Shown here piece after piece: positions 36,012-46,091 of a stretch of DNA of 64,000 nucleotides. The notes under the pieces are model-generated. The model had not been told where the DNA came from and searched no databases. It saw only the letters and a list, made by a program, of their open reading frames with translations. The stretch is from NCBI GenBank assembly GCA_018268995.1, contig JAFDVL010000003.1:24714-88713 (forward strand), read 5' to 3'. Origin of the DNA: Acidobacteriota bacterium (lineage in GTDB: Bacteria; Acidobacteriota; Blastocatellia; RBC074). Each line of letters opens with the position of its first letter. The first letter of the stretch is position 1. Position numbers and translations under genes: made by a program.

Positions 36012-39000
36012 TTACTTGATATTGATCTTCAGCGTTTTGCTCTTTTGACCATCCACCGTCAGCACCAAATCCATCTCGCCTCGATTATCCAGGCTGGCAG
36101 GAACCTTGATGTTGACTTGATCCAACCCATAAAAGCCCGGTGCGACGAACGCATATTCCACCGGAACCTTCACGCCACCAATTTCAACGCTGACATTGGC
36201 CAGACTGCTGCGATAGCGAATGCCTGTGCCGTACAACTCCAGGTACAGCTCCTCAGTCGCAGGATCAAAATCAATTGACTTTGTTACATATTTATTCGTG
36301 GTGGGATTCAGCGCAATGATGTTTTCACGAGCCAATTGCACACCATTGCGAACGCGAATCGCCCAACCGACCGCCGCGCCCGTGCCATCGGAATTCGCCG
36401 TGAACAGGCCGGGTTTCACACTCACGACTTCAATGAATCCAGTTGAAGTCTCTCCCAGAGAATTGCGAATCGTGACCAGCGCAAATCCTTCTGCCATGTT
36501 TTCCGGCAGGATGTAGTTAACCTGATTCGGGCCGACATAAAGCAACAGCGCCGCGCGGTCAACGCCCTTGCTATCCCGAATCGTGACGGTTGTGCCAGCC
36601 AATGTGGTCGGCAATTGCGCCGGGTTCGATGGAGCGAACGCTTCGGCAGTGGCAAGCTTCACGCCAAAGGCCGACACCAACGCATCGCGCGCAATCATCG
36701 GCCCGGAATATCCGGCAGATTCGACCGTGGCCACACTGTTCAGGCTATTGGTCGCAACAACGTGCTGCGCGCCCAGGTCTGAAACAAAGAAATTGCCCGC
36801 CGCATCAATGGCCACGCCACGAGGATCAATAAATCCAAATCCATTCGGGGCAATGCCTTCCTGAATCGCGCCAAATTCATTGCCAAAGACGGTTGCAATC
36901 TTGCCATCTGTGGTAACACGGCGAATCACAGCATTGTAGTTATCCACAAAAGCGACATTGCCGTCTTTATCCACGGCAAGCTGGACGGGATAGCTCATAT
37001 CTGCCTGCGTGGCTAATCCTCCATCGCCGGAGTAGCCAAAGTTTCCGGTGCCAGCAAAACGGCTGATCTTGCCATCTGTACCGACCTTACGGATCACAAG
37101 GTTATTCACGTCTGAAATAAACAGATTCCCGTTGCGATCTACTGCGATTCCAAGCGGATAGTTAAGCTGTGCAGCGGTTGCCGCTCCACCGTCCCCAGAA
37201 AATCCGGGCGATCCATTTCCGGCCACAGTGATAATCGTGCCATCACTAACATTCACTTTGCGAATGCAGTTGTTACCGCTGTCGGCAATAAACACGTTCC
37301 CGATGGCATCCACAGCTAACCCAGCGGGAGAGCTCAAGAACGCAGCAGGAGCCTTGCCACCATCGCCACTAAATCCATCTTCACCAGTTCCGGCAAAGGT
37401 CGAGATCATGCCATCCGGGGTGACCTTGCGAATTTTATGGTTGTCCGCATCGGCGATAAACAGATTCCCAGCAGCATCGAAAACAACTGCCACCGGGCTA
37501 TGTAATGAAGCTTGTATGGCAGGCCCACCATCACCGTTCAAACCACTCAGGCCGTTTCCGGCTACGGTGGTAATAATGCCCGCCGGAGTTACCTTGCGAA
37601 TGCGGTGATTGTTGGTATCGGCAATGTATAAATTCCCGCTGGCATCAAACGCCAACCCATTCGGCCCCCACAGCTGTGCGGTAATGGCTTGCCGATTGTC
37701 GCCATTGTAGCCAAAGGATCGAGGCGAGGTTCCAGCCACGCGGCGAGTTGATTGCTGTGGATTGGAAAGCACGGTGAGAGTGGCCTGCGCAGTGTTGGAG
37801 TTAATATCGTAGGCTGTCACAGTAATCTTGTTCACTCCAACTTGCAGCGGAATATCTTCAATATCCCAGGCCGTCGTCCCAAAGGTACGACCGCTGCCAC
37901 CGCGATCATTGCTCCACAGCAGATGCGTGATTTGCCGATTGTCTGCCGCACTGCCTTCCAGGGTTATCAATCCATTGGAAGTGATGTAGGTCGGATTCGT
38001 GGTTGGCAATGTAATTTTCACGGTCGGCGCGGTCGCATCGTCTGCCTGTGCATTCAGCGAGACGGTAAGCAATGCGGTTGCCGTATTGCCCGCGCGATCT
38101 GTGGCGGTAATCTTGATTACATTCTGACCGACGCGCAAATTGACTAAGCTGGAATTCCATTCATCTCCCGATCCAGATGGAATAAAAATCCCGGAGTTAC
38201 CACGATTATTTTGCCAGCGAACGGTATTGATCGCATCGTTGTCTTGAATTTCCGCTCCGATTGTCAGCGTATTGATTGTCGTTGCGAATGGCTGTGTCGT
38301 GGGCGAGGTAACTTTGACGGTTGGAGCAATGGTGTCGGTTTTGCCGCCCTGGGCAATTGTATAACTACGACCAGCGATTTCGATTGTGCCGAGGCGCGGC
38401 CAGAAGGCGTTATTCGCTGCAACCGTAAAACTCACATTCCCGGTTGTTGTGGCACTAAACGAGTTGACCGTGATCCAGTCTTCATTGCTCTTGGCAATCC
38501 AACTGCACGAACCAGCACTTGCGGTAACACCCACACTGCCTGTCCCACCGGCTTGCCCGATGCTTTGCCCTGTGCTGCTGAGTGAGTAGTTGCACCCGGT
38601 GTTATTGATGTCTACCTTCCAGGCACCACGTCCATGCGTGAAGGCGTACAGTGTCGTCACACCGTTCTGGATGTTCAGGACAAGCGATTCGACCACCACA
38701 TTCGGGAAGCCTGTATTTTCAACCGACCAGTTCGCGCCGCCATCCAGTGAAGCAAACACGCCGATGTCCGTTCCGATATACAGCCGTTGCGTATTGCTCG
38801 GATCAACCACCAGACAATGCACCGGAATATCCGGTAAAGCGTTTGTCCCCGTGCCATCAATGCTTTCCCAGGTTTGTCCGGCATTGATCGTGCGCCAAAC
38901 ATGCGGATCACCAAAGGTCGAGTACGTCGCATAAGCAATGTTCTTATCCTTCGGATCAATTGTGATTCCTGAAACAAATCCATCACGCGGTTTTATGCTG

Positions 39001-41297
39001 TCCCATTGATCAAGGAATGTGGTGCTGAGCGCGCGATCTGTTCCGTAAATGTAGCCGAATTCGTCTCCCGCTAACACCCAATTGGCATCCGTTGGGGCGA
39101 TGGCAATTGCACTGACAATTCCGCCCGAAAACAGGTAATCGCTGGCTTCTGTCCAATAGGTAGCTGCATTCGTTGTGCGATACAGCGAATCGCCCCCAAT
39201 CCACAGCCGATTTGGGTCGCTGGGGTCCATCGCAAATGGAGTAATGAATAAACTATACGCAAAAATCCCGGTGGTCGCCGGATGGAAACTCAGCCCGCCA
39301 TTGGTGGATTTCCGTAAGGAAATATTCGTATATTCAGCAAATAAGGTATTCGTATTGAATGGATTGACAGCAACATAGCCACCATCCCCGCCATTGATTT
39401 CACGCCAATTGTTGATGCCCCCGCCATCGGTGCCGCGAATCGTGCCGTTATCCTGCGTGCCGCCAAAATACGTTTTGCCATCCGGGTAAACTGCCCCGTG
39501 ATAAAACTGAGTCACGCCATAGCTATTGTTGACGCGCAACCACGTCACATCAGAATTATTCACATTGCAAGCCGCATTATTCCCTGTCGCAACTTTGGCG
39601 CGCGCATTGTCGGTTCGATAAAGCCCGCCATCATTGCCCACAAACATCGTTTGGTTGGTTGTCCCGTTATAGTTGGGATGAAAGACAATGGCATGCTGAT
39701 CTACGTGGATGGATTGCGGAGCCGTTTGATATTTATAGTAATACGAGGCGAGGCCCCAGTTTGCACCACCATCATCCGAACGAAACAGATCAATGCCACC
39801 AACCCAAACCCGATTGGCATCCAGCGGGTCAACAGCGATCACGTTGTCGTACCATCCCTGACTATAAGTATCCGCAGATAACGAAAGCCCACAATTCACA
39901 GTCGAGGCAAAGAATGCACTCGCAAACAAAAGCCGATTTAGGAATAGCGCATTGGGGTCATCCCCTCGGACGCGTTTATTCCAGCTATCAGCATCCCCAC
40001 TGCTGGAAGAGCGCAAAAGAGCAAATAGAGCGCCTCTGGTTGTCGCAGCTGAAGCGTAAATCACATTTTGATCAGAAGGCGCGATAGATAAGGCAATTCG
40101 CCCGACTCCGTTTTCAGCATAGACCTCATTCCAGACATCTGTCGTTGCTGCATTATTGTTGCGAATGATTTTGGCGAAATCCCCAAGTCCATCGAAATCA
40201 TACCCTGTCGTAGCGAAGACAACATCGGCGGCCTTATCCGTGCGAATCGCTAAATCAAGCACACCTAAATTCACACTTGTATTGTAGGTTTTCGTCCACG
40301 TTGCGCCACTGTCCACTGTCCGCCAGATTCCCGTGCGCGTAGCGGCATACAACCGCTTATTATCTTTGGCGCTCATGACCAGTTTGTTCACGTAGTAAAA
40401 ATCCGGCGTGTTCGTTCCCGGCAGTTGATCCCAGGTGATGCCGCCATTAGTCGTCTTGAAAATTCCAGCGCCGCGCACTGCATCACCATTGCCGAAGCCT
40501 TCGCCTGTTCCCGCATAGATAATATCTGGATTGGTTGGGTCCAGTACCATCGTGCAAACCGCCAGATTTGCCATGATGTCCGCCATCGCCGTCCAGTTAA
40601 GTCCGCCATCGGAAGACCGCCAAATCCCGCCTGCGACGCCTGCCGCATAGACCATGTTCGGGTTCGCAGGATTGATCAGAATCGCACGTGTTCTTCCGCC
40701 AATATTGCCCGGCCCCAAAGGCGTCCAGGCACCGCCAGCCAAAAGCTCCGGCGCAGCTTTTCCCGCACTGGGAGCAATAAAAGTCTCCAGGCGAGAAGAA
40801 TAAGTACGCATCTGTTTGACTCGATTGCGCGCAACCGCGTAACGCTCGGTCGGGATTCCTTTGCCTTTTACTGGCTCGCGTTTGCGGCTGTAATATTTGG
40901 CGGCCTCATCGGGTTGATCATAACGTTTTCCGCCTTCCTTTTTTTCCTCTCGTTCTCCTCGTTCATTTCGACGTTGCGTTGGATCAGAGATTCCCGTATT
41001 CAAGGCCAAAACGTCAGGCGCTTCCACAGTGGATTTGGGCAAAGTCTTTGCCAGCTGAGTTTTTTTGGCGCGCGGCAATTGCACGGCCTTTGCCACAGGT
41101 GAAGAAGGCACAATTTTCATTGTCTGTGGTGTCGTTGATGCTGGCGACGCCTGCGGTACGGAAGCAGCGCCATTGGCCGGGGCAGATACGGGAACAGTTA
41201 CACCGTTTGGTGAAGTAGTGTACCGAACAGCTTGAAATGCAAGTCCTGCTCCCACGAGTGCGGTGAGGACAAGTAGCGAGGATCTACGAAACATCAA
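36012..41297 (-). CDS. Giant secreted BNR, BACON and NHL-repeat protein
   Basis: A 1761-residue exported protein and the longest gene in the window. After the signal or anchor (8-24) and a charged linker, BNR/VPS10-type blades span about 190-890. A BACON-like domain follows (CSWIAKSNEDWITV, near 900-985). Two Ig-like modules (LTIGAEIQDNDAINTVRW and ITLEGSAADNRQITHLLW) lead to five or six NHL repeats at about 1190-1510 (GNLYIADTNNHRIRKVTP and similar). It ends in the Solibacter-type domain. Two propellers in one chain suggest a multivalent surface binding protein. AGGAG precedes the ATG. Confidence 0.88.
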   Translation of the reverse strand: MMFRRSSLLVLTALVGAGLAFQAVRYTTSPNGVTVPVSAPANGAASVPQASPASTTPQTMKIVPSSPVAKAVQLPRAKKTQLAKTLPKSTVEAPDVLALNTGISDPTQRRNERGEREEKKEGGKRYDQPDEAAKYYSRKREPVKGKGIPTERYAVARNRVKQMRTYSSRLETFIAPSAGKAAPELLAGGAWTPLGPGNIGGRTRAILINPANPNMVYAAGVAGGIWRSSDGGLNWTAMADIMANLAVCTMVLDPTNPDIIYAGTGEGFGNGDAVRGAGIFKTTNGGITWDQLPGTNTPDFYYVNKLVMSAKDNKRLYAATRTGIWRTVDSGATWTKTYNTSVNLGVLDLAIRTDKAADVVFATTGYDFDGLGDFAKIIRNNNAATTDVWNEVYAENGVGRIALSIAPSDQNVIYASAATTRGALFALLRSSSSGDADSWNKRVRGDDPNALFLNRLLFASAFFASTVNCGLSLSADTYSQGWYDNVIAVDPLDANRVWVGGIDLFRSDDGGANWGLASYYYKYQTAPQSIHVDQHAIVFHPNYNGTTNQTMFVGNDGGLYRTDNARAKVATGNNAACNVNNSDVTWLRVNNSYGVTQFYHGAVYPDGKTYFGGTQDNGTIRGTDGGGINNWREINGGDGGYVAVNPFNTNTLFAEYTNISLRKSTNGGLSFHPATTGIFAYSLFITPFAMDPSDPNRLWIGGDSLYRTTNAATYWTEASDYLFSGGIVSAIAIAPTDANWVLAGDEFGYIYGTDRALSTTFLDQWDSIKPRDGFVSGITIDPKDKNIAYATYSTFGDPHVWRTINAGQTWESIDGTGTNALPDIPVHCLVVDPSNTQRLYIGTDIGVFASLDGGANWSVENTGFPNVVVESLVLNIQNGVTTLYAFTHGRGAWKVDINNTGCNYSLSSTGQSIGQAGGTGSVGVTASAGSCSWIAKSNEDWITVNSFSATTTGNVSFTVAANNAFWPRLGTIEIAGRSYTIAQGGKTDTIAPTVKVTSPTTQPFATTINTLTIGAEIQDNDAINTVRWQNNRGNSGIFIPSGSGDEWNSSLVNLRVGQNVIKITATDRAGNTATALLTVSLNAQADDATAPTVKITLPTTNPTYITSNGLITLEGSAADNRQITHLLWSNDRGGSGRTFGTTAWDIEDIPLQVGVNKITVTAYDINSNTAQATLTVLSNPQQSTRRVAGTSPRSFGYNGDNRQAITAQLWGPNGLAFDASGNLYIADTNNHRIRKVTPAGIITTVAGNGLSGLNGDGGPAIQASLHSPVAVVFDAAGNLFIADADNHKIRKVTPDGMISTFAGTGEDGFSGDGGKAPAAFLSSPAGLAVDAIGNVFIADSGNNCIRKVNVSDGTIITVAGNGSPGFSGDGGAATAAQLNYPLGIAVDRNGNLFISDVNNLVIRKVGTDGKISRFAGTGNFGYSGDGGLATQADMSYPVQLAVDKDGNVAFVDNYNAVIRRVTTDGKIATVFGNEFGAIQEGIAPNGFGFIDPRGVAIDAAGNFFVSDLGAQHVVATNSLNSVATVESAGYSGPMIARDALVSAFGVKLATAEAFAPSNPAQLPTTLAGTTVTIRDSKGVDRAALLLYVGPNQVNYILPENMAEGFALVTIRNSLGETSTGFIEVVSVKPGLFTANSDGTGAAVGWAIRVRNGVQLARENIIALNPTTNKYVTKSIDFDPATEELYLELYGTGIRYRSSLANVSVEIGGVKVPVEYAFVAPGFYGLDQVNIKVPASLDNRGEMDLVLTVDGQKSKTLKINIK

Positions 41298-41335
41298 ATT
41301 TCTCCTGAATTTTTCTTGATTCTTTTATTGAAATG

Positions 41336-41376
41336 AAAAGGCCTGAAGGCTCAATTGCAGAGTCTTCAGGCCTTTT
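41336..41376 (-). terminator. Terminator-like hairpin ahead of the giant propeller gene
   Basis: A 13-bp perfect stem (41336-41348 with 41364-41376) is followed on the minus strand by TTTTCATTTC. Its 3' end is 38 bases before the start codon at 41297, inside the predicted leader, so it could be an attenuator rather than a terminator of the preceding gene. Confidence 0.65.
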
Positions 41377-41448
41377 ATCAACCTCGATGATAAATCGAAA
41401 CGGTGGGGCAAGAATTGTTGGCCTGTCGCCAGTTCGGCGAGCGCGGTG

Positions 41449-41477
41449 ATCTTAGCTTTGTCGCTAATTTATTGCAA
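41449..41477 (-). promoter_or_regulatory. Predicted promoter of the giant propeller gene
   Basis: On the minus strand TTGCAA (41472-41477), 17 bases, then TAAGAT (41449-41454). Four of six matches at each element. The start would be near 41442, upstream of the hairpin at 41336-41376. The 333-bp gap between the propeller gene and the protease-like gene holds only these elements and a second terminator. Confidence 0.4.
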
Positions 41478-41565
41478 CTATTGTTTTAAGCTGCGGCGAG
41501 AGGTGATAGCCGTGCAAAACATCCGATGAAGGTTGGACGCTGACAAAATATAAACTGTCCCTGAA

Positions 41566-41606
41566 AACAACAATGCGACCCCTTGTTAGAGAGCCGCATT
41601 GTTGTT
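41566..41606 (-). terminator. Rho-independent terminator of the CTP-like gene
   Basis: A 12-bp stem (AACAACAATGCG with its complement; 41566-41577 with 41595-41606) lies 25 bases past the stop codon of the gene at 41631. The tail on the minus strand, TTTTCAGG, is short but T-rich. Confidence 0.7.
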
Positions 41607-41630
41607 GAAATCAACGTGAGCTGAGCTGGC

Positions 41631-42932
41631 CTACGACGCTTTCTTTTTGGCTTTTGCTCCTGTCGTTAACACCTCAATGGCCTTCTTCAAAATCACATCC
41701 TCAGATGGCTTTGAAGCTGCTCCAGGTGTCGCGGAAGGAGTTGGGGTTGCCGATTTATTTTGTCCTTCTGTTGAAGGTGAAGGTGACGGTGCGGTATCCG
41801 CATCTTCCGGCAGGAACGCTGTCAGGTCTTGCCGTTTGACTTCTACTCCTGGCAGAACGCCATCCGGGAAGAAGAAACGACCACTTGGTGCGGCATAACG
41901 GGAAGTTGTCAGCAACATTGCTGAACCATCATCCAACGGGAATAATTGCTGGGCTGTACCAACACCAAAGGTTCTCTCGCCTACCACATCGCCGCGTTTA
42001 TTATCCAAAATTGCAGCTGCGACAACTTCTGCCGCCCCCGCAGTCGTGTTATCAATCAAAACCGCCACGGGCAAATCGGTCAGTGCATTTTCAGGTTTAG
42101 CCTCAAAGGTATTCAGCAATTTTTCTTTGCGGCCAATGACTTTGGCAATCGTACCTGATTTCAGAAAGTAATTCGCAACCGTTACGCCCGCCTGCAAATC
42201 GTCCCCGGCTGAACCACGCAGATCCAAAACGATCTTGGTCGCGCCGCGCTTGGTGACATCTTTGATGGCGGTCTGAACGGCTTCGGCCTGCCCTTGCAGG
42301 GCTTGCACTTTGATGTAGCCAATTTGCTGTTCCAGCATTTGCATTTCCGGTTTCGGTAAAGTCACTGGAGCGCGGGTGATTTTGATTTTCTCATTGCCGC
42401 GTGTACGGGTTCTGAGAAAGGTCAACTCAACGGTAGTGCCCGCCTGTCCTGATAACATCGCGTTCGCATCAATCAAATCAATATCCTGTGTGGCGTGACC
42501 GTCAATGTATTCAATGACATCACGGGGGCGAATGCCAGCTTTGTCAGCGGGCGAATTCGGCACAACCGAAATCACATAGGCAAACCGTTGCACAGACCCC
42601 AACTGAAGCCCGGTCATGTCAGGATATTTGCCTTTGTTTGCCTGATACTCTTTGAGCTGTGCAGGAAGCAGATACGAGCTGTATGGATCAAGTCCATCTG
42701 TCAAGCCGCGCAAAGCGCCGACACGAACCTTATTGAGGTCTGGCTTTTCGACGTAATCGTTCACAATATGCCGCACCACTTCCTCAAAGATTTTGAGTTG
42801 CGGATACGGGCCGGGATTGGCCACGACACGTCCAAACGATGACCCCGAAAGCATGCCGCCAACGATTGCGTAAAATGCGATCAGACCGGAAATTGTAATC
42901 AGGGTTAGCTTGGTGCGAATTGACATGCGCAA
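41631..42932 (-). CDS. CTP/S41-family protein, catalytic Ser and Lys lost
   Basis: A 433-residue protein built like a C-terminal-processing protease: signal anchor (about 10-28), N-terminal helical part, PDZ domain (about 110-190, GLQLGSVQ ... AGIRPRDVI) and the S41 core (about 200-370). The usual SASASE motif is NTTAGAAE, so the catalytic Ser position is Gly299. The Lys of TFGKG is Val324 (TFGVGTAQQ). The auxiliary Asp310 is kept. It is therefore probably a pseudoprotease. The C-terminus is a Pro/Ser-rich low-complexity stretch ending in a basic tail. AGGAG precedes the ATG. Confidence 0.88.
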   Translation of the reverse strand: MRMSIRTKLTLITISGLIAFYAIVGGMLSGSSFGRVVANPGPYPQLKIFEEVVRHIVNDYVEKPDLNKVRVGALRGLTDGLDPYSSYLLPAQLKEYQANKGKYPDMTGLQLGSVQRFAYVISVVPNSPADKAGIRPRDVIEYIDGHATQDIDLIDANAMLSGQAGTTVELTFLRTRTRGNEKIKITRAPVTLPKPEMQMLEQQIGYIKVQALQGQAEAVQTAIKDVTKRGATKIVLDLRGSAGDDLQAGVTVANYFLKSGTIAKVIGRKEKLLNTFEAKPENALTDLPVAVLIDNTTAGAAEVVAAAILDNKRGDVVGERTFGVGTAQQLFPLDDGSAMLLTTSRYAAPSGRFFFPDGVLPGVEVKRQDLTAFLPEDADTAPSPSPSTEGQNKSATPTPSATPGAASKPSEDVILKKAIEVLTTGAKAKKKAS

Positions 42933-43051
42933 TTACTCCTGTGGAAAAACAACTTGCAGTTGCCGAGGGGAATTGACCAACTGCGATACATCATAGCAGA
43001 GCATTTGGATGATAGCTTACGGTTTGAGTCCGGCGCAAGCGAGAAGTCAGT

Positions 43052-43810
43052 TTAGCCATTGTAATGAACAATTCGGGCAAAGCTTTCCGCTTCCAAACTC
43101 GCCCCGCCGACTAATGCACCATCAATATCCGGTGCGTTCATCAATTCCGCGATGTTTTCCGGCTTCACGCTGCCACCATACAAAATGCGCAAGCCATCGG
43201 CCAAGCCCGCGCCAAACTTTCCGCTGAGCCATGAGCGAATGTATGCGTGCATTTGCTGTGCCTGTTCTGGTGTGGCAGTACGACCGGTGCCAATCGCCCA
43301 CACAGGTTCATAGGCAATGATGATCTTCGCCACCTCGTCAGCAGTCAGTCCTGTCAGGTCATTTTCGAGCTGATCGCTGACGACCTGCTCGGCCTTGCCT
43401 GCATCGCGTTCGTCCAGCGTTTCACCGCAACACAGAATCGGCGTCAGGCCAAAGTGCAAGGCTGCGCGCAACTTGCGATTGATAAAGGCGTCGCTGTCGC
43501 CATACATCGCACGTCGCTCGGAATGGCCGATGATGGCGTGAGAACAACCCGCGTCTTTCAGCATATCGCCGGAGATTTCGCCCGTATGTGCGCCGAATTT
43601 AAGTTGATCGGAAACGTCTTGTGCCGCAACTTTAACGTTGGAACCTTCAAGCCGGTCGGCAACCGATTTGAGCGAGGTAAAGACAGGTGCAATTACGACT
43701 TCACAATGATTGGCATTTGAGACTAAGGGCTTCAGTGAAACCGCTGTATTGACGGATTCACCGATGGTTTTGAACATTTTCCAGTTCCCTGCAATAACAG
43801 GTTTCCGCAT
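43052..43810 (-). CDS. tpiA: Triosephosphate isomerase
   Basis: TpiA interconverts dihydroxyacetone phosphate and glyceraldehyde 3-phosphate in glycolysis. The 252-residue TIM barrel has the standard start [14 protein letters not shown] with the active-site Asn and Lys, the catalytic His in IIGHSERR, the catalytic Glu in [11 protein letters not shown] and the phosphate loop [11 protein letters not shown]. The start at 43810 has AGGAGG upstream; the longer frame from 43879 adds an unlikely N-terminus. It belongs to a minus-strand run with pgk, with a secreted coiled-coil protein between them. Confidence 0.97.
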   Translation of the reverse strand: MRKPVIAGNWKMFKTIGESVNTAVSLKPLVSNANHCEVVIAPVFTSLKSVADRLEGSNVKVAAQDVSDQLKFGAHTGEISGDMLKDAGCSHAIIGHSERRAMYGDSDAFINRKLRAALHFGLTPILCCGETLDERDAGKAEQVVSDQLENDLTGLTADEVAKIIIAYEPVWAIGTGRTATPEQAQQMHAYIRSWLSGKFGAGLADGLRILYGGSVKPENIAELMNAPDIDGALVGGASLEAESFARIVHYNG

Positions 43811-43890
43811 TGATCCTCCTGAAAATGGACAGAAGCCCGACCGTTGGGAAAGCGAGTCGCTTGAATCCCTGTCGGGCATCTACCGTTTAT

Positions 43891-44745
43891 TTATCGAAAT
43901 ATTCCGGGTGGCACGCCAGCGCGGCGGCCTTCTTCCTGTAACTCTTCGATCTGTGCTGTCAAAATGGCGATTCGCGTCTGGGTTGTAGCGAAATCGCCGC
44001 CAACATCCGCAAACGCATCACGCAAGCGGTTCACATAAAACAAATCCCCTGCCCCATTATTCGGATAAAACAAAATTCCGTGACGGGCAGCGGGGTAATA
44101 TGGACGTGTATTGAGAGTCGAATTGATCACGGTCTGCACCCGATTGGTGCGCAGTTGCAAAACATCGGCTCGCGCTTGTGCATCCCGCAGCTCGGACTGC
44201 AACTCAAGGAAGCGCGTGCGGTAATACTCCAAATTCGGCTCTCCATTTTTCAAACGCGGGGCAATGGAAGCGAGTTGAAATCCGCGCTGTCGCCCCTCAT
44301 CCAGCAAACGATTGACGTCTTCCTGCGCCAATCTTGCTTCATACCGATACGCTTTGGCCAGATTCTGCAATTCAGCCACGCGGACGTTGCTGATATTCAG
44401 CGCATTCGGGTCGTTATGAAAAACCACATTGCGCGATTGCGAAGCGTCCAAATCAGATTGGTTCGCACGACGCTCGAAATCACGCACTCGCGTCCGTGCC
44501 TGAGAAAGCAGGGTGTTCCAGTCTTTTTCCGCTGCAAAAAATTCCGCATCGGTTTGCACCTGCGATTTCGATGATTGCGGCGCGGAAGGTTGTTTCGGAA
44601 TGAAATGTTCGGCCCGGTCTGGATTCGCAGCACGCCATTTTATGACGTCTTCTGTCGTGAGCGTTGGGCGGGCTGGTTGTGCGAACAAGGCCGAGACACC
44701 GATCAACAGGAACCCAATTAACAAAGAACGAGATTGCATTTTCAT
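43891..44745 (-). CDS. Secreted coiled-coil hypothetical protein
   Basis: A 284-residue exported protein with a signal peptide (1-23, ending ALFAQ). The mature chain is mostly charged helix: about 70-170 and 180-220 show heptad-like spacing (LQSELRDAQARADVLQLRTNRVQ) and the end carries another helix (RIAILTAQIEELQEEG). Between them sits a short aromatic stretch (RPYYPAARHGILFYPN). It has no named family. It lies between pgk and tpiA on the same strand, an unusual neighbour for glycolytic genes. Confidence 0.75.
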   Translation of the reverse strand: MKMQSRSLLIGFLLIGVSALFAQPARPTLTTEDVIKWRAANPDRAEHFIPKQPSAPQSSKSQVQTDAEFFAAEKDWNTLLSQARTRVRDFERRANQSDLDASQSRNVVFHNDPNALNISNVRVAELQNLAKAYRYEARLAQEDVNRLLDEGRQRGFQLASIAPRLKNGEPNLEYYRTRFLELQSELRDAQARADVLQLRTNRVQTVINSTLNTRPYYPAARHGILFYPNNGAGDLFYVNRLRDAFADVGGDFATTQTRIAILTAQIEELQEEGRRAGVPPGIFR

Positions 44746-44842
44746 AGTTTGTCTTGATCCTTTCTGATAAAGCTCGTGTACTCAGGAAAGTCTCAATTTG
44801 GGTGAACAAACCAGAGAAAATTAAAGGTTGTTACCTTTTGTT

Positions 44843-46039
44843 TTATTTTTCCGTCAGTGCCGCAACGCCGGGCAACACATCACCTGCTAACAACTCCAAA
44901 GTCGCACCGCCGCCCGTTGAAATATGGGATACTTTGTCGGCCAAGCCAACTTCATGAATCGCTGCCACGCTGTCGCCGCCGCCAATGATCGAAGTGGCGT
45001 CATTATTTTCGGTCGCTTCGGCAACGGCGTGGGCTACCGCGCGTGTGCCCTGATCGAAAGGCGTTTTCTCAAACAACCCCATCGGGCCATTCCAAATCAC
45101 GGTCTTTGCCGACTTAATGATTTCGGCATACTCCGCTTGGGTAGCCGAGCCAATATCCAGGCCCATTGCATCCGCGGGCGTAGCGTCAATGCCAACGGTT
45201 TTCGCATTGGCACCATCGTCAGGATTCGCGGCGATCACGTGATCGCTGGGCAATTTCAAACTCACGCCTTTTTCTTTTGCAGTTGCTTCCAGTTGTTTCG
45301 CTAAATCCGTTTTGTCCGGTTCGACCAACGATTTGCCCACGCTCAGGCCACGCGACAGAAAAAACGTATACGCCATTGCGCCACCGATCAGAACGGCATC
45401 GGCAGATTTGAGCAAATTCGCAATGACCTGGATTTTGTCAGAAACTTTGGCTCCGCCCAAAATAACCACGAAAGGACGTTGCGGAGCTTCCAGCGCGCCG
45501 TACAGATACCGTAATTCCTTCTCCATCAAAAACCCGGCGGCGGCCTTCGTTGCGTGATGTGCAATGCCTTCGGTAGAAGCGTGCGCCCGATGTGCAGTGC
45601 CGAAAGCATCGTTCACATACACATCACAAAGCTGGGCCAGGCTGGCGGCAAACGCCGGATCGTTAGCCTCTTCTTCCTTGTAAAATCGCACATTTTCCAA
45701 GAGCAAAACGTCGCCATTGTTCATTGCCGCCACGGCAGATTCAGCCGCATCGCCAATACAATCGCTGGCCAGTGTCACCTCACGTTCGAGTAGTTGTGAC
45801 AGCCGCGTCGCCACAGGTCGCAGCGAGTATTTCATATTGCGCTCGCCCTTGGGGCGTCCCAAATGCGAAGCCAAAATAACTTTTGCGCCTTTGTCTATGG
45901 CAAATTGAATCGTCGGAATCGCAGCGGTAATGCGGGTGTCGTCCGTGACTTGTCCACCCTCCAGCGGAACATTGAAATCCACGCGAATAAAAACGCGCTG
46001 GCCAGCTAAATCCAGGTCTCGAATTGAAAGTTTCGACAT
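44843..46039 (-). CDS. pgk: Phosphoglycerate kinase
   Basis: Pgk makes ATP from 1,3-bisphosphoglycerate in glycolysis. The 398-residue sequence has the full two-domain enzyme: [11 protein letters not shown] near the N-terminus, SHLGRPKG, the substrate-binding Arg residues in the N-domain, [10 protein letters not shown], and the nucleotide-binding C-domain with WNGPMGLFE and GGGDSVAAI. The start at 46039 ([10 protein letters not shown]) has GGGGAGAG upstream; an upstream ATG at 46054 is less likely. It lies upstream of the coiled-coil gene and tpiA on the minus strand. Confidence 0.97.
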   Translation of the reverse strand: MSKLSIRDLDLAGQRVFIRVDFNVPLEGGQVTDDTRITAAIPTIQFAIDKGAKVILASHLGRPKGERNMKYSLRPVATRLSQLLEREVTLASDCIGDAAESAVAAMNNGDVLLLENVRFYKEEEANDPAFAASLAQLCDVYVNDAFGTAHRAHASTEGIAHHATKAAAGFLMEKELRYLYGALEAPQRPFVVILGGAKVSDKIQVIANLLKSADAVLIGGAMAYTFFLSRGLSVGKSLVEPDKTDLAKQLEATAKEKGVSLKLPSDHVIAANPDDGANAKTVGIDATPADAMGLDIGSATQAEYAEIIKSAKTVIWNGPMGLFEKTPFDQGTRAVAHAVAEATENNDATSIIGGGDSVAAIHEVGLADKVSHISTGGGATLELLAGDVLPGVAALTEK

Positions 46040-46060
46040 TCTCTCCCCTAACAATCAAAG

Positions 46061-46082
46061 GGCTAGCAAAGGGGTGCTAGCC
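46061..46082 (-). other. Intercistronic hairpin before pgk
   Basis: GGCTAGCA (46061-46068) pairs with TGCTAGCC (46075-46082) in the short gap between the cytochrome stop and the pgk start. There is no long T-run, so partial attenuation or processing is possible. Confidence 0.4.
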
Positions 46083-46091
46083 ACATCTTAT

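Noticed and set aside
44815..44842. Weak hairpin AAAGGT/ACCTTT after pgk
   Set aside because: Only 6 bp with a diffuse T-rich tail; not strong enough to call a terminator.
46061..46082. Hairpin before pgk as a terminator
   Set aside because: No adequate T-run on the minus strand and the pgk site lies directly after it, so it is listed only as a hairpin.
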